DNA from: Pseudothauera lacus
Lineage (GTDB): Bacteria > Pseudomonadota > Gammaproteobacteria > Burkholderiales > Rhodocyclaceae
Direction: 5' to 3'
Assembly: GCF_003034845.1 (NCBI RefSeq)
Contig: NZ_PZKC01000002.1
Span: 338,798 to 402,797 of the forward strand
Length of the DNA: 64,000 nucleotides
This document shows, in pieces, positions 35,897 through 44,518 of this stretch. Every line of letters begins with the position of its first letter. The first letter of the stretch is position 1. The notes beneath the pieces were generated by a model, which saw only the letters and a list, made by a program, of their open reading frames with translations, searched no databases and had not been told where the DNA came from. The position numbers and the translations under genes are program-made.

Positions 35897-35913
35897 ATGC
35901 AACATTGTAGCAT
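35897..35913. promoter_or_regulatory. Zur-like palindrome in the zur/zrgA divergent promoter
   Basis: ATGCAACATTGTAGCAT is a 17-bp dyad with only one mismatched pair around the centre. It lies 29 bases upstream of the Zur-type gene and about 100 bases upstream of the divergent ZrgA-like gene, so one site may control both directions. It is the best copy of three similar sites in the window. Confidence 0.65.
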
Positions 35914-36016
35914 TTGTGCGGTCGGCACCTCGTCGAACATAACCCCGCGCTGCAGCCTTGCCAAGGTGTGCGGCGTGTTTGCGACCCGCCTTCATACGAC
36001 CACGGAGTGATATCAC

Positions 36017-36565
36017 ATGAACAGACTGCTGCCGGCGCTGCTCGCGCTTGCCCTGAGTCCTGCCGTCATGGCCCACGGTGCTCACGAACACGGCGTTGCC
36101 GATCTGGAGGTGGCCGTCGACGGCAGCCAGCTGGCGATTGCCCTGAAGACGCCGCTCGACAACCTCGTCGGCTTCGAGCACGAGCCCCGCACTGCGGCGC
36201 AGAAGAAGGCCCTTGCCGATGCCGAGACCCGTCTGCGCGACTTCCCCGCGCTGTTCGTGCTGCCGGCGGCGGCAGGCTGCGCGCTCACCGACGTCAGCGT
36301 GGAATCGCCGTGGCCGCAGGGCGACCACGGCCATGCTCACGATCACGGTCACAAGCACGACGACCACGGCCATGATCATGGCGCGCACAGCGACATGCAC
36401 GTAGAGTACGTCCTCGAATGTGCCAACCCTGCCGCCCTCAACGAACTGCAGTCGCGCCTCGGCGAAGCCTTCCCGCGCATGGAGCGGGTGCGCGTGCAGA
36501 GCGCCACGCCGCGCGGCCAGGGTTCGGCAACACTGACGCGGACGCGCAACAAGCTGCCCCTGTGA
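36017..36565 (+). CDS. zrgA: ZrgA-like His-rich periplasmic protein (DUF2796)
   Basis: 182 residues with a signal peptide ending VMA. The mature start HGAHEHGVADLEVAVDG is the DUF2796 pattern. A His/Asp-rich loop at 103-128 (HGHAHDHGHKHDDHGHDHG) resembles the metal-trapping loop of ZnuA. In Vibrio cholerae the ZrgA homologue belongs to a second Zur-regulated zinc-uptake system. An ABC ATPase, a permease and a DUF3299 protein follow on the same strand, matching that layout. Confidence 0.85.
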   Translation: MNRLLPALLALALSPAVMAHGAHEHGVADLEVAVDGSQLAIALKTPLDNLVGFEHEPRTAAQKKALADAETRLRDFPALFVLPAAAGCALTDVSVESPWPQGDHGHAHDHGHKHDDHGHDHGAHSDMHVEYVLECANPAALNELQSRLGEAFPRMERVRVQSATPRGQGSATLTRTRNKLPL

Positions 36566-36569
36566 GTCA

Positions 36570-37301
36570 ATGAATGCACCCCCGGCGACCCCCGCGGTCG
36601 CGCCTGCCGTCGCCCTGCAGCAACTGTCCTACACCTGGCCGCGGGCGACGGCGCCCTGCCTGTTGATTGAGGATTTCGTCCTCGCCGCCGGCGAGCGGGT
36701 GTTCCTGCACGGCCCCAGCGGCAGCGGCAAGACCACCCTGCTGTCGCTGATCGGCGGTGTGCTCGATCCCCAGGCTGGCAGCGTCAGCGTCCATGGGCAG
36801 GTGCTGGGGCCGTTGCGCGGCGGGCGCCGCGACCGCTTTCGCGCCGATCACATCGGCTTCGTCTTCCAGCTCTTCAACCTCATTCCCTATCTCTCGGCGC
36901 GCGACAACATCCTCCTGCCGTGCCGTTTTTCCGCGGCCCGGCGTGCGCGGGTGGCGGGCGCCGGCACCACGCCGGCCGCTGAGGTGGCGCGCCTGGCCGC
37001 GCGCCTCGACCTCGACGGTGCGCTGCTCGAACGCCCCGCGGCGGAGCTCTCGGTAGGGCAGCAGCAGCGTGTCGCCGCCGCCCGCGCGCTGATCGGCCGT
37101 CCGCCGCTGGTGATCGCCGACGAGCCGACCTCGGCACTCGATGCCGACCGTCAGCGCGGTTTTCTCGACCTGCTTCTTGCCGAGTGCAGCGCCGCCGCCG
37201 CCGCGCTCCTCTTCGTCAGCCACGATGCCCGCCTCGCCGAGCGTTTCGACCGCCGCGTGGCGCTGGCGGAGATCAACCGCGCGGGCGGAGTGCAGCGATG
37301 A
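36570..37301 (+). CDS. ABC transporter ATPase of the Zrg-like system
   Basis: 243 residues. Walker A GPSGSGKTT, Q-loop FVFQLFNLIPYLSARDN, signature LSVGQQQRVAAARAL, Walker B LVIADEPTSALD, switch His in LFVSHDARLA. This is the MacB/LolD class that pairs with FtsX-type permeases, as the next gene encodes. It starts 4 bases after zrgA and overlaps the permease by 4 bases. Confidence 0.9.
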   Translation: MNAPPATPAVAPAVALQQLSYTWPRATAPCLLIEDFVLAAGERVFLHGPSGSGKTTLLSLIGGVLDPQAGSVSVHGQVLGPLRGGRRDRFRADHIGFVFQLFNLIPYLSARDNILLPCRFSAARRARVAGAGTTPAAEVARLAARLDLDGALLERPAAELSVGQQQRVAAARALIGRPPLVIADEPTSALDADRQRGFLDLLLAECSAAAAALLFVSHDARLAERFDRRVALAEINRAGGVQR

Positions 37302-38563
37302 AGTTCGCAGTCTGGCACCTGACCTGGCGCAGTCTCCTCAACCGCCGTCTCACCGCGCTGCTGACGGTGATCTCGGTGGCACTGGCGGTCGCCCTGCTGC
37401 TCGGCGTCGAGCGCCTGCGCCACGACGCCCGCGCCGGTTTTGCGTCCACCATCTCCGGCACCGACCTCGTCGTCGGCGCGCGCAGCGGCCCCGTGCAGCT
37501 GCTGCTGTATTCGGTGTTCCACATCGGCAACGCCACCAACAATGTCTCCTGGCAGAGCATCGAAGGCATCGCCGCACTGCCCGACGTCGACTGGGTGGTG
37601 CCCATCGCGCTGGGGGATTCGCACCGCGGCTTCCGCGTCGTCGGTACCTCCACGGCGTACTTCGAGCACTACCGCTATGGCCGCGGCCATGGGCTGGAGT
37701 TTGCTGCCGGCCAGCCCTTCGCCGACATCTTCGATGCCGTGGTCGGTGCCGAGGTCGCCGAGCGTTTCGGCTACCGCGTCGGCCAGCAGATCATCGTCAG
37801 CCACGGCGCCGGCGAGGTCAGCTTCGCCCACCACGACGACAAGCCCTTCACCATCACCGGCGTGCTGGCGCGCACGGGCACGCCGGTGGATCGTTCGGTG
37901 CTGGTCAGCCTCGAAGGCATCGAGGCCATCCACGTGGACTGGGTGGGCGGAGCCCGCATGCCCGGGGTCAACATCGCCGCCGAGCATGTGCGCAAGTTCG
38001 ACCTCAGCCCGAAGAGCGTCACCGCCGCACTGGTGGGCCTGAAGTCGCGCGTTGCGGTGTTCCGCGTGCAGCGCCAGATCAACACCTGGGCCGACGAGCC
38101 GCTGCTCGCCGTGCTGCCCGGCGCCACCCTGCAGGAACTCTGGGGGGTCATCGAGATCGCCGAGCGTGCGCTGCTGGCAGTGTCCGCGCTGGTGGTGGCG
38201 GTGGGGCTCGCCGGCCTGGTGGCGGTGGTCATCGCCAGCCTCGGCGAGCGCCGTCGCGAACTGGCCATCCTGCGTGCCCTGGGGGCCAGCCCCGGGCAGG
38301 TGTTCCGGCTGCTGGCGCTGGAGAGCGCCTTCCTCGGCCTCGCCGGCTGCATTCTCGGTATCATGCTGCTCAGTGCCACGGTACTGGTCGTCGGGCCGTG
38401 GCTGGAGGCCAGCTATGGCCTGCCGCTGAGTGCCGGGTGGCCAACGCCGGCGGAGTGGCGCCTGCTCGGCGCAGTGCTCGCCGTGGCCCTGCTCGCCAGC
38501 CTGGTGCCGGGGTGGCGGGCCTACCGCTACTCGCTTGCCGACGGCATGACCATCCGGATCTGA
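37298..38563 (+). CDS. FtsX/MacB-type ABC permease of the Zrg-like system
   Basis: 421 residues. One N-terminal helix (LTALLTVISVALAVALLLG), a large periplasmic MacB-like domain (about 45-270) and three C-terminal helices (ALLAVSALVVAVGLAGLVAVV; LESAFLGLAGCILGIMLLSA; LLGAVLAVALLASLVPG) give the FtsX fold. GERRRELAILRALGASPGQVF is the typical coupling loop. Partner of the preceding ATPase. The role in zinc or haem-like transfer is inferred from the ZrgA neighbour. Confidence 0.88.
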   Translation: MKFAVWHLTWRSLLNRRLTALLTVISVALAVALLLGVERLRHDARAGFASTISGTDLVVGARSGPVQLLLYSVFHIGNATNNVSWQSIEGIAALPDVDWVVPIALGDSHRGFRVVGTSTAYFEHYRYGRGHGLEFAAGQPFADIFDAVVGAEVAERFGYRVGQQIIVSHGAGEVSFAHHDDKPFTITGVLARTGTPVDRSVLVSLEGIEAIHVDWVGGARMPGVNIAAEHVRKFDLSPKSVTAALVGLKSRVAVFRVQRQINTWADEPLLAVLPGATLQELWGVIEIAERALLAVSALVVAVGLAGLVAVVIASLGERRRELAILRALGASPGQVFRLLALESAFLGLAGCILGIMLLSATVLVVGPWLEASYGLPLSAGWPTPAEWRLLGAVLAVALLASLVPGWRAYRYSLADGMTIRI

Positions 38564-38564
38564 C

Positions 38565-39206
38565 ATGAAACTGCGTCCCGCCCTCCTTACCGGCCTGCTC
38601 GCGCTCCTCGCCGCCGTCCCGCTCCTCGTCTGGCTGCTGCCCGATGCGCAGGCGCAGCGCGGCGCGGCGCCGGCGGCGCAGCCCGCCTATCAGGTCGGCG
38701 ACCGCCTGAACCCCGCCCAGCGCGCCGGCAGCGATACCTTTACCGAGATCGAATGGGACGACCTGCTGCCGCCCGAATGGGACCCGCAGGCACTCTTCGC
38801 CGACGTCAATCTGGACGAGATGCTCGACAGCGACCCGCGCGCCATCGATCTCATGCGCCGCCTGCGCGAAGAGTGGGACCGCGCTCCGGTGGTGGAGAAG
38901 ATGAACGGCCGCCGCATCCGCATCCCCGGTTTCGTCGTCCCCCTCGAAGGCGATGGCGGAACCATCCGCGAGTTCCTGCTGGTGCCCTATTTCGGCGCCT
39001 GCATCCACGTGCCGCCGCCGCCGGTCAACCAGCTCATCCACGTCATGCCCGACCAGCCCATCCCGGCGAAGTGGAACATGGTGCCGGTGTGGGTGAGCGG
39101 CATCCTCACCGTCGCCCGCATCGACTCCGCCCTCGGCAGCGCCGGCTACCAGCTGCGCGGCATCAAGGTCGAGGAATACGTCGATACCGAGCCCCTGCCC
39201 GAGTGA
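38565..39206 (+). CDS. DUF3299 exported protein of the Zrg-like operon
   Basis: 213 residues with a signal peptide (LLALLAAVPLLVWLLPDAQA). The DUF3299 core is visible: EIEWDDLLPPEW, IRIPGFVVPLEGDG, EFLLVPYFGACIHVPPPPVNQ with a conserved Cys and His, and MVPVWVSGILTV. It begins one base after the permease stop. Such proteins accompany ZrgABC-type cassettes; activity is unknown. Confidence 0.86.
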   Translation: MKLRPALLTGLLALLAAVPLLVWLLPDAQAQRGAAPAAQPAYQVGDRLNPAQRAGSDTFTEIEWDDLLPPEWDPQALFADVNLDEMLDSDPRAIDLMRRLREEWDRAPVVEKMNGRRIRIPGFVVPLEGDGGTIREFLLVPYFGACIHVPPPPVNQLIHVMPDQPIPAKWNMVPVWVSGILTVARIDSALGSAGYQLRGIKVEEYVDTEPLPE

Positions 39207-39216
39207 GGCAGGGCGG

Positions 39217-40266
39217 CTACCCGGCGCTGCGCGGCAGGCTTTTCAGGATGGTGCGCACCGGCGCCGGCAGCGCGGCAGCGTCTACAGTGTCGAGCGCCAG
39301 CCAGCGCAGCGTGCCGTCGCCGGCGAGCGTGGCAGGGGCGCGCAGGTCGACCAGCCAGGGGCGGATCTCCAGCACGAAGTGGGTGAAGGCGTGGGTGAGC
39401 GCCGGCAGGCTTGCCGCCGCAGGCGCTGCGCTGCCAAAGCGCTGTGCGGTCCATGCCGCGGCGCCGCCCGCGCCCGCCTCGGGCAGGGCCAGCAGGCCGC
39501 CCCAGATGCCCGCGGGCGGGCGCTGTTCCACCAGGACGGCGTTGCCCGCACGCACCACCACGACATCGGCCTGCCGCCGCGGCACCGCCTTGCGCGGGCG
39601 CGGGGTGGGCAGTTCGGCGCAGCGCCCGTCGCGCCGGGCGACGCAGTCGGCGGCCAGCGGGCAGCGTGTGCAGGCCGGTTTGCTGCGCGTGCATACGGTC
39701 GCGCCGAGATCCATCTGCGCCTGGATGTAGCGCCCGGGGTCGCGCTCGGGGAGCAGTTCGGTGGCCAGCGCCCACAGCGTCTGTTCCACCGCACGGCTGC
39801 CGGGAAAGCCCTCGATGCCGAAGGCGCGGCAAAGCACGCGTTTGACGTTGCCGTCGAGGATGGCGGCGCGCTCGTCGAAGCAGAAGGCCGCAATCGCCGC
39901 TGCGGTGGAACGTCCGATGCCGGGCAGCGCGGCGATCGCGGCGGCAGTGCGCGGAAAGATCCCGCCGTGCTCTTCCATCACCACCTGCGCGGCCTTGTGC
40001 AGGTTGCGCGCGCGGGCGTAGTAGCCCAACCCGCTCCACAGCGCCAGCACGTCCTCCTGAGGGGCTGCGGCGAGATCGGCAAGGGTCGGGAAGCGGGCGA
40101 GGAAACGCCCGTAATAGGGCATCACGGTGTCCACCTGGGTCTGCTGCAGCATGATTTCCGACAGCCACACCCGGTAGGGGTCGCGGCTGTGTTGCCAGGG
40201 CAGGTCGTGGCGCCCGTGGCTGGCCTGCCAGCTCATCAGGCGGCTTGCAAAGTCTTGCTTGGACAA
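39217..40266 (-). CDS. mutY: A/G-specific adenine glycosylase MutY
   Basis: 349 residues from a TTG preceded by AGGAAA. WLSEIMLQQTQVDTVMPYY holds the catalytic Glu, LPGIGRSTAAAIAAF the helix-hairpin-helix, ILDGNVKRVLCR the catalytic Asp, and CTRSKPACTRCPLAADC the [4Fe-4S] loop. The C-terminal NUDIX-like domain (VLVEQRPPAGIWGGLLALPE) recognises 8-oxoG. It removes adenine mispaired with 8-oxoguanine. Confidence 0.96.
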   Translation of the reverse strand: MSKQDFASRLMSWQASHGRHDLPWQHSRDPYRVWLSEIMLQQTQVDTVMPYYGRFLARFPTLADLAAAPQEDVLALWSGLGYYARARNLHKAAQVVMEEHGGIFPRTAAAIAALPGIGRSTAAAIAAFCFDERAAILDGNVKRVLCRAFGIEGFPGSRAVEQTLWALATELLPERDPGRYIQAQMDLGATVCTRSKPACTRCPLAADCVARRDGRCAELPTPRPRKAVPRRQADVVVVRAGNAVLVEQRPPAGIWGGLLALPEAGAGGAAAWTAQRFGSAAPAAASLPALTHAFTHFVLEIRPWLVDLRAPATLAGDGTLRWLALDTVDAAALPAPVRTILKSLPRSAG

Positions 40267-40386
40267 GGGGTTTTCCTGTTGTTGCGGTGCAGCAAAGAGT
40301 CGACGGAAGCGGTCTTCGGGGCGATAATCCGCAATTCACCCAAATCACGGCCGGGTGTTCAGCCCTGCGCCGCACTCCGGACGCTC

Positions 40387-40887
40387 ATGTCAGCCCAGAA
40401 CTACTATACCCACGAAGACTTCACCCGCAATTTCCGCAACGCGCTGGGCATGTTCGCCACCGGTATCACGGTGGTCACCACCCGCGCCGCCAATGGCGCG
40501 CCGGTCGGCCTGACGGTGAATTCCTTCAACTCCGTGTCCCTCGATCCGCCGCTGGTGCTGTGGAGCCTGTCGGCCCACCTGCCCAGCCTGGCGGTGTTCG
40601 AAGCCTGCGAATACTACGCCATCAACGTGCTGGCGGAAGATCAGCAGGAGCTCTCGCAGCGCTTCGCCAGCCGCAGTGACGACCGCTTCGCCGGCCTGGA
40701 GTTTGACGAGGGGCTGGGCGGCGCGCCCTTGCTGCGTGGCTGCTGCGCGCGTTTCGAGTGCCGCAACACCCAGCGCCACCCGGGCGGCGATCATGTGCTG
40801 TTCGTCAGCGAGGTGGTCAACTTCGATCGCGAAGACCGCCCGCCGCTGCTCTTCCATGGCGGGGCCTACCGGCGCCTGGCGCCGTGA
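40387..40887 (+). CDS. Flavin reductase-like FMN-binding protein
   Basis: 166 residues. The flavin reductase domain is complete: FRNALGMFATGITVVTTRAANGAPVGLTVNSFNSVSLDPPLVLWSL (in outline), EYYAINVLAEDQQELSQRFAS, and HVLFVSEVVNFDREDRPPLLFHGGAYR. These enzymes supply reduced FMN or FAD to monooxygenases. No oxygenase gene is adjacent. Divergent from mutY. Confidence 0.9.
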   Translation: MSAQNYYTHEDFTRNFRNALGMFATGITVVTTRAANGAPVGLTVNSFNSVSLDPPLVLWSLSAHLPSLAVFEACEYYAINVLAEDQQELSQRFASRSDDRFAGLEFDEGLGGAPLLRGCCARFECRNTQRHPGGDHVLFVSEVVNFDREDRPPLLFHGGAYRRLAP

Positions 40888-40904
40888 AACGGCATGCCGT
40901 ACAA

Positions 40905-40942
40905 GCGACACGGGAGGTGGCCATGGCCACCTCCCGTGTCGC
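40905..40942. terminator. 38-bp perfect palindrome between convergent genes
   Basis: The whole of 40905-40942 equals its own reverse complement (arms begin GCGACACGGGAGGTGGCC). It lies between the ends of the convergent flavin reductase and hupE genes, so a bidirectional terminator is the natural reading, though no T-tract flanks it. Confidence 0.6.
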
Positions 40943-40956
40943 ATCGGCCGGGGCGA

Positions 40957-41532
40957 TCAGGCCCCCAGAAAGACGGCTCCCGCGCCCGCGATGAAGGCGC
41001 CGGCGGCGCGTTGCAGGCGCTGCGCCCACAAGGTTTGCGGCACCCAGCGGCCGACGAGATAGCCCGCACCGTGCAGTGCCGCGGTGGCCAGCGCAAAGCC
41101 GGCCGCGTAGGTCGCCAGCGTACCTTCGCCCATTTCGGCATGGTGGGCGTGGCCGTGGAACAGCGCGAAGGTCGCCACCAGCGGCAGCGCGGCGGCCACC
41201 GGCAGGCGCGCGGCGAAGGCGATCAGGAGACCGAGCACCAGCACCGAGGTGGCGATGCCGGCCTCCACCGCAGGCAGCATGATGCCCAGGGCACCCAGCC
41301 CTGCCCCCGCCAGCATGGCAAGGACGAAGGCCGTGGGCAGTGCCCAGCGCTGCCGCCCCGACTGGCGGGCGGCGTACAGGCCGACCGCAAGCATGGCCAG
41401 CAGATGGTCGAAGCCGCCCAGCGGGTGGCCGAGTCCGGAGAAGAAACTGGCCTGTTCGTGGCCAGGGTGGGCCAGGGCGGTGCTGCTGGCCAGGACCAGG
41501 CCCAGCGTGATCAGCGTACGGTTGGGGTTCAT
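40957..41532 (-). CDS. hupE: HupE/UreJ-family nickel facilitator
   Basis: 191 residues with a signal peptide (MNPNRTLITLGLVLASSTALA). The mature N-terminus is HPGHEQASFFSGLGHPLGGFDHLLAMLAVG, shown in parts: HPGHE is the metal-binding motif and GHPLGGFDHLLAM the HupE signature. Six helices follow, with HGHAHHAEM between them. It should import Ni(II) for hydrogenase assembly. It is the last gene of the cluster with a good GGAGG and has its own sigma-54-like promoter 40-55 bases upstream. Confidence 0.92.
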   Translation of the reverse strand: MNPNRTLITLGLVLASSTALAHPGHEQASFFSGLGHPLGGFDHLLAMLAVGLYAARQSGRQRWALPTAFVLAMLAGAGLGALGIMLPAVEAGIATSVLVLGLLIAFAARLPVAAALPLVATFALFHGHAHHAEMGEGTLATYAAGFALATAALHGAGYLVGRWVPQTLWAQRLQRAAGAFIAGAGAVFLGA

Positions 41533-41571
41533 GCTGCCTCCTGAGATGCTTGGACGGGGTGGATAGGTGCT

Positions 41572-41587
41572 AACAAGTTGCGTGCCA
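41572..41587 (-). promoter_or_regulatory. Sigma-54 -24/-12 promoter for hupE
   Basis: Read on the minus strand, TGGCACG-CAAC-TTGTT differs from the consensus TGGCACG-N4-TTGCW at one position. It lies 40 bases upstream of the hupE start. The same TGGCACG-N4 block occurs before hoxM and hoxK. Confidence 0.68.
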
Positions 41588-41689
41588 GCCTTGTGGCGGC
41601 CTCCCGCGCAGCGAACCGGCCGGCCGGACACCTCGTTGCTGGATGGGAACTTGCCGGGCGGGTTGGTGCAGCGGTCAGAGCCTGTCCGC

Positions 41690-43045
41690 TCATGGCGGTG
41701 CCGTGAGCGGCAGTTCGATCACCAGTTCCGCGCCGCCTGCGGGGTGATTGCGCGCGGAGAGCTGGCCGCCGTGGCGTTCGACGATGCCGTAGCTGATCGA
41801 CAGCCCCAGCCCGGTGCCCTTGCCGACCGGCTTGGTGGTGAAGAAGGGGTCGAAGATGTGGGCGAGGTGGTGTTCGGCGATGCCCGGACCATTGTCGTGA
41901 AAGCGGATCATCACCCGGGCGTCGTCGATCGTGGCCTCGATGTCGAGCCACGCCGCGGGCAGTTCGGCGGTGGCGTCCCAGGCGTTCTGCACCAGGTTCA
42001 TCATCACCTGCTGCATCTGGCCGGGCGAGCCGCGCACAGGAATCTCCGCCGGCAGGCGGACCTGAACGCGGAAGCCCTCGCGGGTGACCTTGCACACCCA
42101 GCGCACCGCGCGCTCGATGATCTCGGCGAGATTGAAGCACTGCTGCTCGTCGCGGTCGATGGCCGAGAAGCGCTTCAGGCCATCCACGATGTCGCGGGTG
42201 CGCTCGGCCCCTTCGATGGTGCCTTCGATCAGCGGCGGCAGGTCGGCGACGATGCGGTCGATGCGCAGTTCGGCGCGCAGTGCGGCGAGTCGCTCGGGCG
42301 CCTCGCCGGCGTGCAGCGCGCCGAGGTAGGACTCCAGGCGCGCGGCGTAGCGCTGCAGCGCATGGACGTTGCCGAGGATGAAGCTGATCGGGTTGTTGAG
42401 CTCATGCGCCACCCCGGCCACCAGGCGGCCGAGCGAAGCCATCTTCTCCGAATGCAGGAGCTGCTGCTGGGTACGCTTGAGGTCCTCGTGGGCTTGCCGC
42501 AGGGCCTGGTAGGCGCGCCGCAGCTCGCCCACCGGACGGCCGGTGACCACCATGCCGAGCGACTTGCCCACGGCGTTGTAGCGCGGCGTGCAGTTGAGCG
42601 ACACCGGCACGGTACTGCCGTCGCGCGCGCGCAGCGGCAGCTCGCAATCATGCACGCCGGCCTCGCCATAGAGGGTGAGCAGGTGGCGCGCCTGGGCGCG
42701 CGCGACATCGTCGGCGAAGAGGTCGAACACCGAACTGCCGCGCAGTGCGGCCAGCTCCTTGCCGGTGAAGTCGAGCAGGGAGCGGTTGACGTCCTCGATC
42801 AGGCCGTTGCGGTCGCACACCACCAGGATGTCGGACATCGAGGTCAGCACCGAGAGGATGAACTGCTGCGATTCCTCCAGCTTGGCGTTCTTCTGTTCGA
42901 GGGCGACCTCGTACTGCAGCAGGTCGGAATACACCTCGTCCATCTTGTGGATGACATCCATCCACACGTCCTCGCCGACGCCCACCAGTTCGCCGGGGTG
43001 GCCGGTGTGCTGCAGCGGGGCGGGGGGCTTGGGGGGCGTGCTCAT
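41690..43045 (-). CDS. hoxJ: Hydrogenase-linked sensor kinase HoxJ/HupT
   Basis: 451 residues, soluble. An N-terminal region (about 25-60, VGEDVWMDVIHKMDEVYSD) is followed by a PAS domain (65-170), a coiled coil, and the kinase core: H214 in GRLVAGVAHELNNPISFI, N-box MMNLVQNAWDA, G1 DNGPGI, G2 GKGTGLGLSISYG. In C. necator HoxJ binds the regulatory hydrogenase HoxBC and phosphorylates HoxA when H2 is absent. It follows hoxC after 19 bases. Confidence 0.93.
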   Translation of the reverse strand: MSTPPKPPAPLQHTGHPGELVGVGEDVWMDVIHKMDEVYSDLLQYEVALEQKNAKLEESQQFILSVLTSMSDILVVCDRNGLIEDVNRSLLDFTGKELAALRGSSVFDLFADDVARAQARHLLTLYGEAGVHDCELPLRARDGSTVPVSLNCTPRYNAVGKSLGMVVTGRPVGELRRAYQALRQAHEDLKRTQQQLLHSEKMASLGRLVAGVAHELNNPISFILGNVHALQRYAARLESYLGALHAGEAPERLAALRAELRIDRIVADLPPLIEGTIEGAERTRDIVDGLKRFSAIDRDEQQCFNLAEIIERAVRWVCKVTREGFRVQVRLPAEIPVRGSPGQMQQVMMNLVQNAWDATAELPAAWLDIEATIDDARVMIRFHDNGPGIAEHHLAHIFDPFFTTKPVGKGTGLGLSISYGIVERHGGQLSARNHPAGGAELVIELPLTAPP

Positions 43046-43064
43046 CGGGCGTAGTGTAGGCTGC

Positions 43065-44516
43065 TCAATGCACGGTGCATACCATGCAGGGGTCGAAGGA
43101 GCGCACTACGTGCTGTACCGCCAGCGGTACGCGGGCGTCGGCAGCGGGCAGGCCGACGAGCGCCTGTTCGAGCGCGCCGGGGGTGCCGGCGGCGTCGCGC
43201 GGCGAGAAGTTCCAGGTCGTCGGGGCAATGATCTGGTAGCTGGCGATGCGCCCGTGGCGGATCACCAGCCAGTGGCCCAGCGCGCCGCGCGCGGCCTCCA
43301 CCAGGCCGCAGCCGATGGCCTCGTCGGGTAGTGCGCCCTGCGCGCAGAAGGCTTCGCCCGGTTGCAGGGCCTGCACCCAGCGTTCCATCGCCGGCAGCAC
43401 GCGGGCCAGTTCCAGCAGGCGGCACACCACGCGGGCCAGCACGCTGGCGCCGTCGCGCGCCACCAGATCGCGCGCCAGCGGGTGGCCGTCCACCATCTGG
43501 CGGGCCAGCGCGCCGCATTCCACCACGCGGCCGGCCAGGCGCGGCGCCTTGCACCAGGAGTAGGCGCCGTCCTTGTCGGCGTCCGGTTCGGTCAGCCCGC
43601 GCCAGGGGTGGCGGGCCTCGCCCTGCATCCAGGCATGGCTGAGGTCTTCGCGGATCTCGTCGGGATCGAAGGCGGCCACCGCAGCGCTTTCCGGTTGCCA
43701 CACCCCGCGCGCGAACAGCGGCGAGCCGCCAAGCGGATAGGCGCCGCTACTGAGGAAGCGGTCGGTGGCGCGGCCGATGCGGGCCAGGTCGAGATCGTCG
43801 GCAATTTCCAGGAACAGGCGCAGGTCGGAACTGGCCGGCGCGCGTGCCGCGGCCCAGGCGCCCAGCGCAGCGGCCGAATCGAGCCCAGCGATGGCTTCCA
43901 GCGTGTCGCCGAAGGTGTGGCGTTCGAGCCAGCGGCGGAACTCGCGCAGCAGCGCGTACAGGCGGATCTTCTCCGCCGCGCTCACTGCGCGCGTCGAACC
44001 GCCCGGCTGCAGGCTCAGGGTGTGCGGCCACTTGCCGGCGAGGATGCCGGTGAGCTGCAGGAAGGCTGCGCGCGCCGGTACGGCTTCGGCCGCCGCCGTG
44101 CCCCGCACCGCCTTGAAGCGCGCCTGCGCGGCGTCGAACCAGGGCCGCCCGGCATAGGCATCGCGGGCAAAGTCCGGCATGAAGAAAAGGTAGAAGTGGG
44201 TGAAGTGGTCGGCCAGGTTCTCCGCCGCCAGCACCAGGTTGGCGGCCAGTTCGCCATTGGCCGGCACCGCCAGCCCCATCGCCTCGCGCAGCGCAGCGGC
44301 CGCCGCGGCCGACTGCGACACCGAGCAGATGCCGCAGATGCGCGGCACCAGCACCAGCGCATCGCGCGGGTCCTTGCCGCGCAGGATGTGTTCGAAGCCG
44401 CGGAACAGCGGGGAGTTCACATAGGCCGCCGCCACCCGGCCGTCGGCGACCTCGAGCTGCACCTCGAGGTCGCCTTCGACGCGGTTGAAGGGGCCGAGAA
44501 CGATGCGCTCGCCCAT
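43065..44516 (-). CDS. hoxC: Regulatory (H2-sensing) hydrogenase large subunit HoxC/HupV
   Basis: 483 residues. [NiFe] ligands: C61 and C64 in PRICGICSVSQ, and C477 and C480 in the terminal DPCMVCTVH. The protein stops right after that His, so there is no C-terminal extension to cleave, the hallmark of regulatory hydrogenases. Ile63 in RICGIC and the Phe in HFYLFFMP match the bulky gas-channel residues that make the C. necator sensor oxygen-insensitive. It starts 2 bases after hoxB and acts with it in the cytoplasm. Confidence 0.95.
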   Translation of the reverse strand: MGERIVLGPFNRVEGDLEVQLEVADGRVAAAYVNSPLFRGFEHILRGKDPRDALVLVPRICGICSVSQSAAAAAALREAMGLAVPANGELAANLVLAAENLADHFTHFYLFFMPDFARDAYAGRPWFDAAQARFKAVRGTAAAEAVPARAAFLQLTGILAGKWPHTLSLQPGGSTRAVSAAEKIRLYALLREFRRWLERHTFGDTLEAIAGLDSAAALGAWAAARAPASSDLRLFLEIADDLDLARIGRATDRFLSSGAYPLGGSPLFARGVWQPESAAVAAFDPDEIREDLSHAWMQGEARHPWRGLTEPDADKDGAYSWCKAPRLAGRVVECGALARQMVDGHPLARDLVARDGASVLARVVCRLLELARVLPAMERWVQALQPGEAFCAQGALPDEAIGCGLVEAARGALGHWLVIRHGRIASYQIIAPTTWNFSPRDAAGTPGALEQALVGLPAADARVPLAVQHVVRSFDPCMVCTVH

Positions 44517-44518
44517 GC

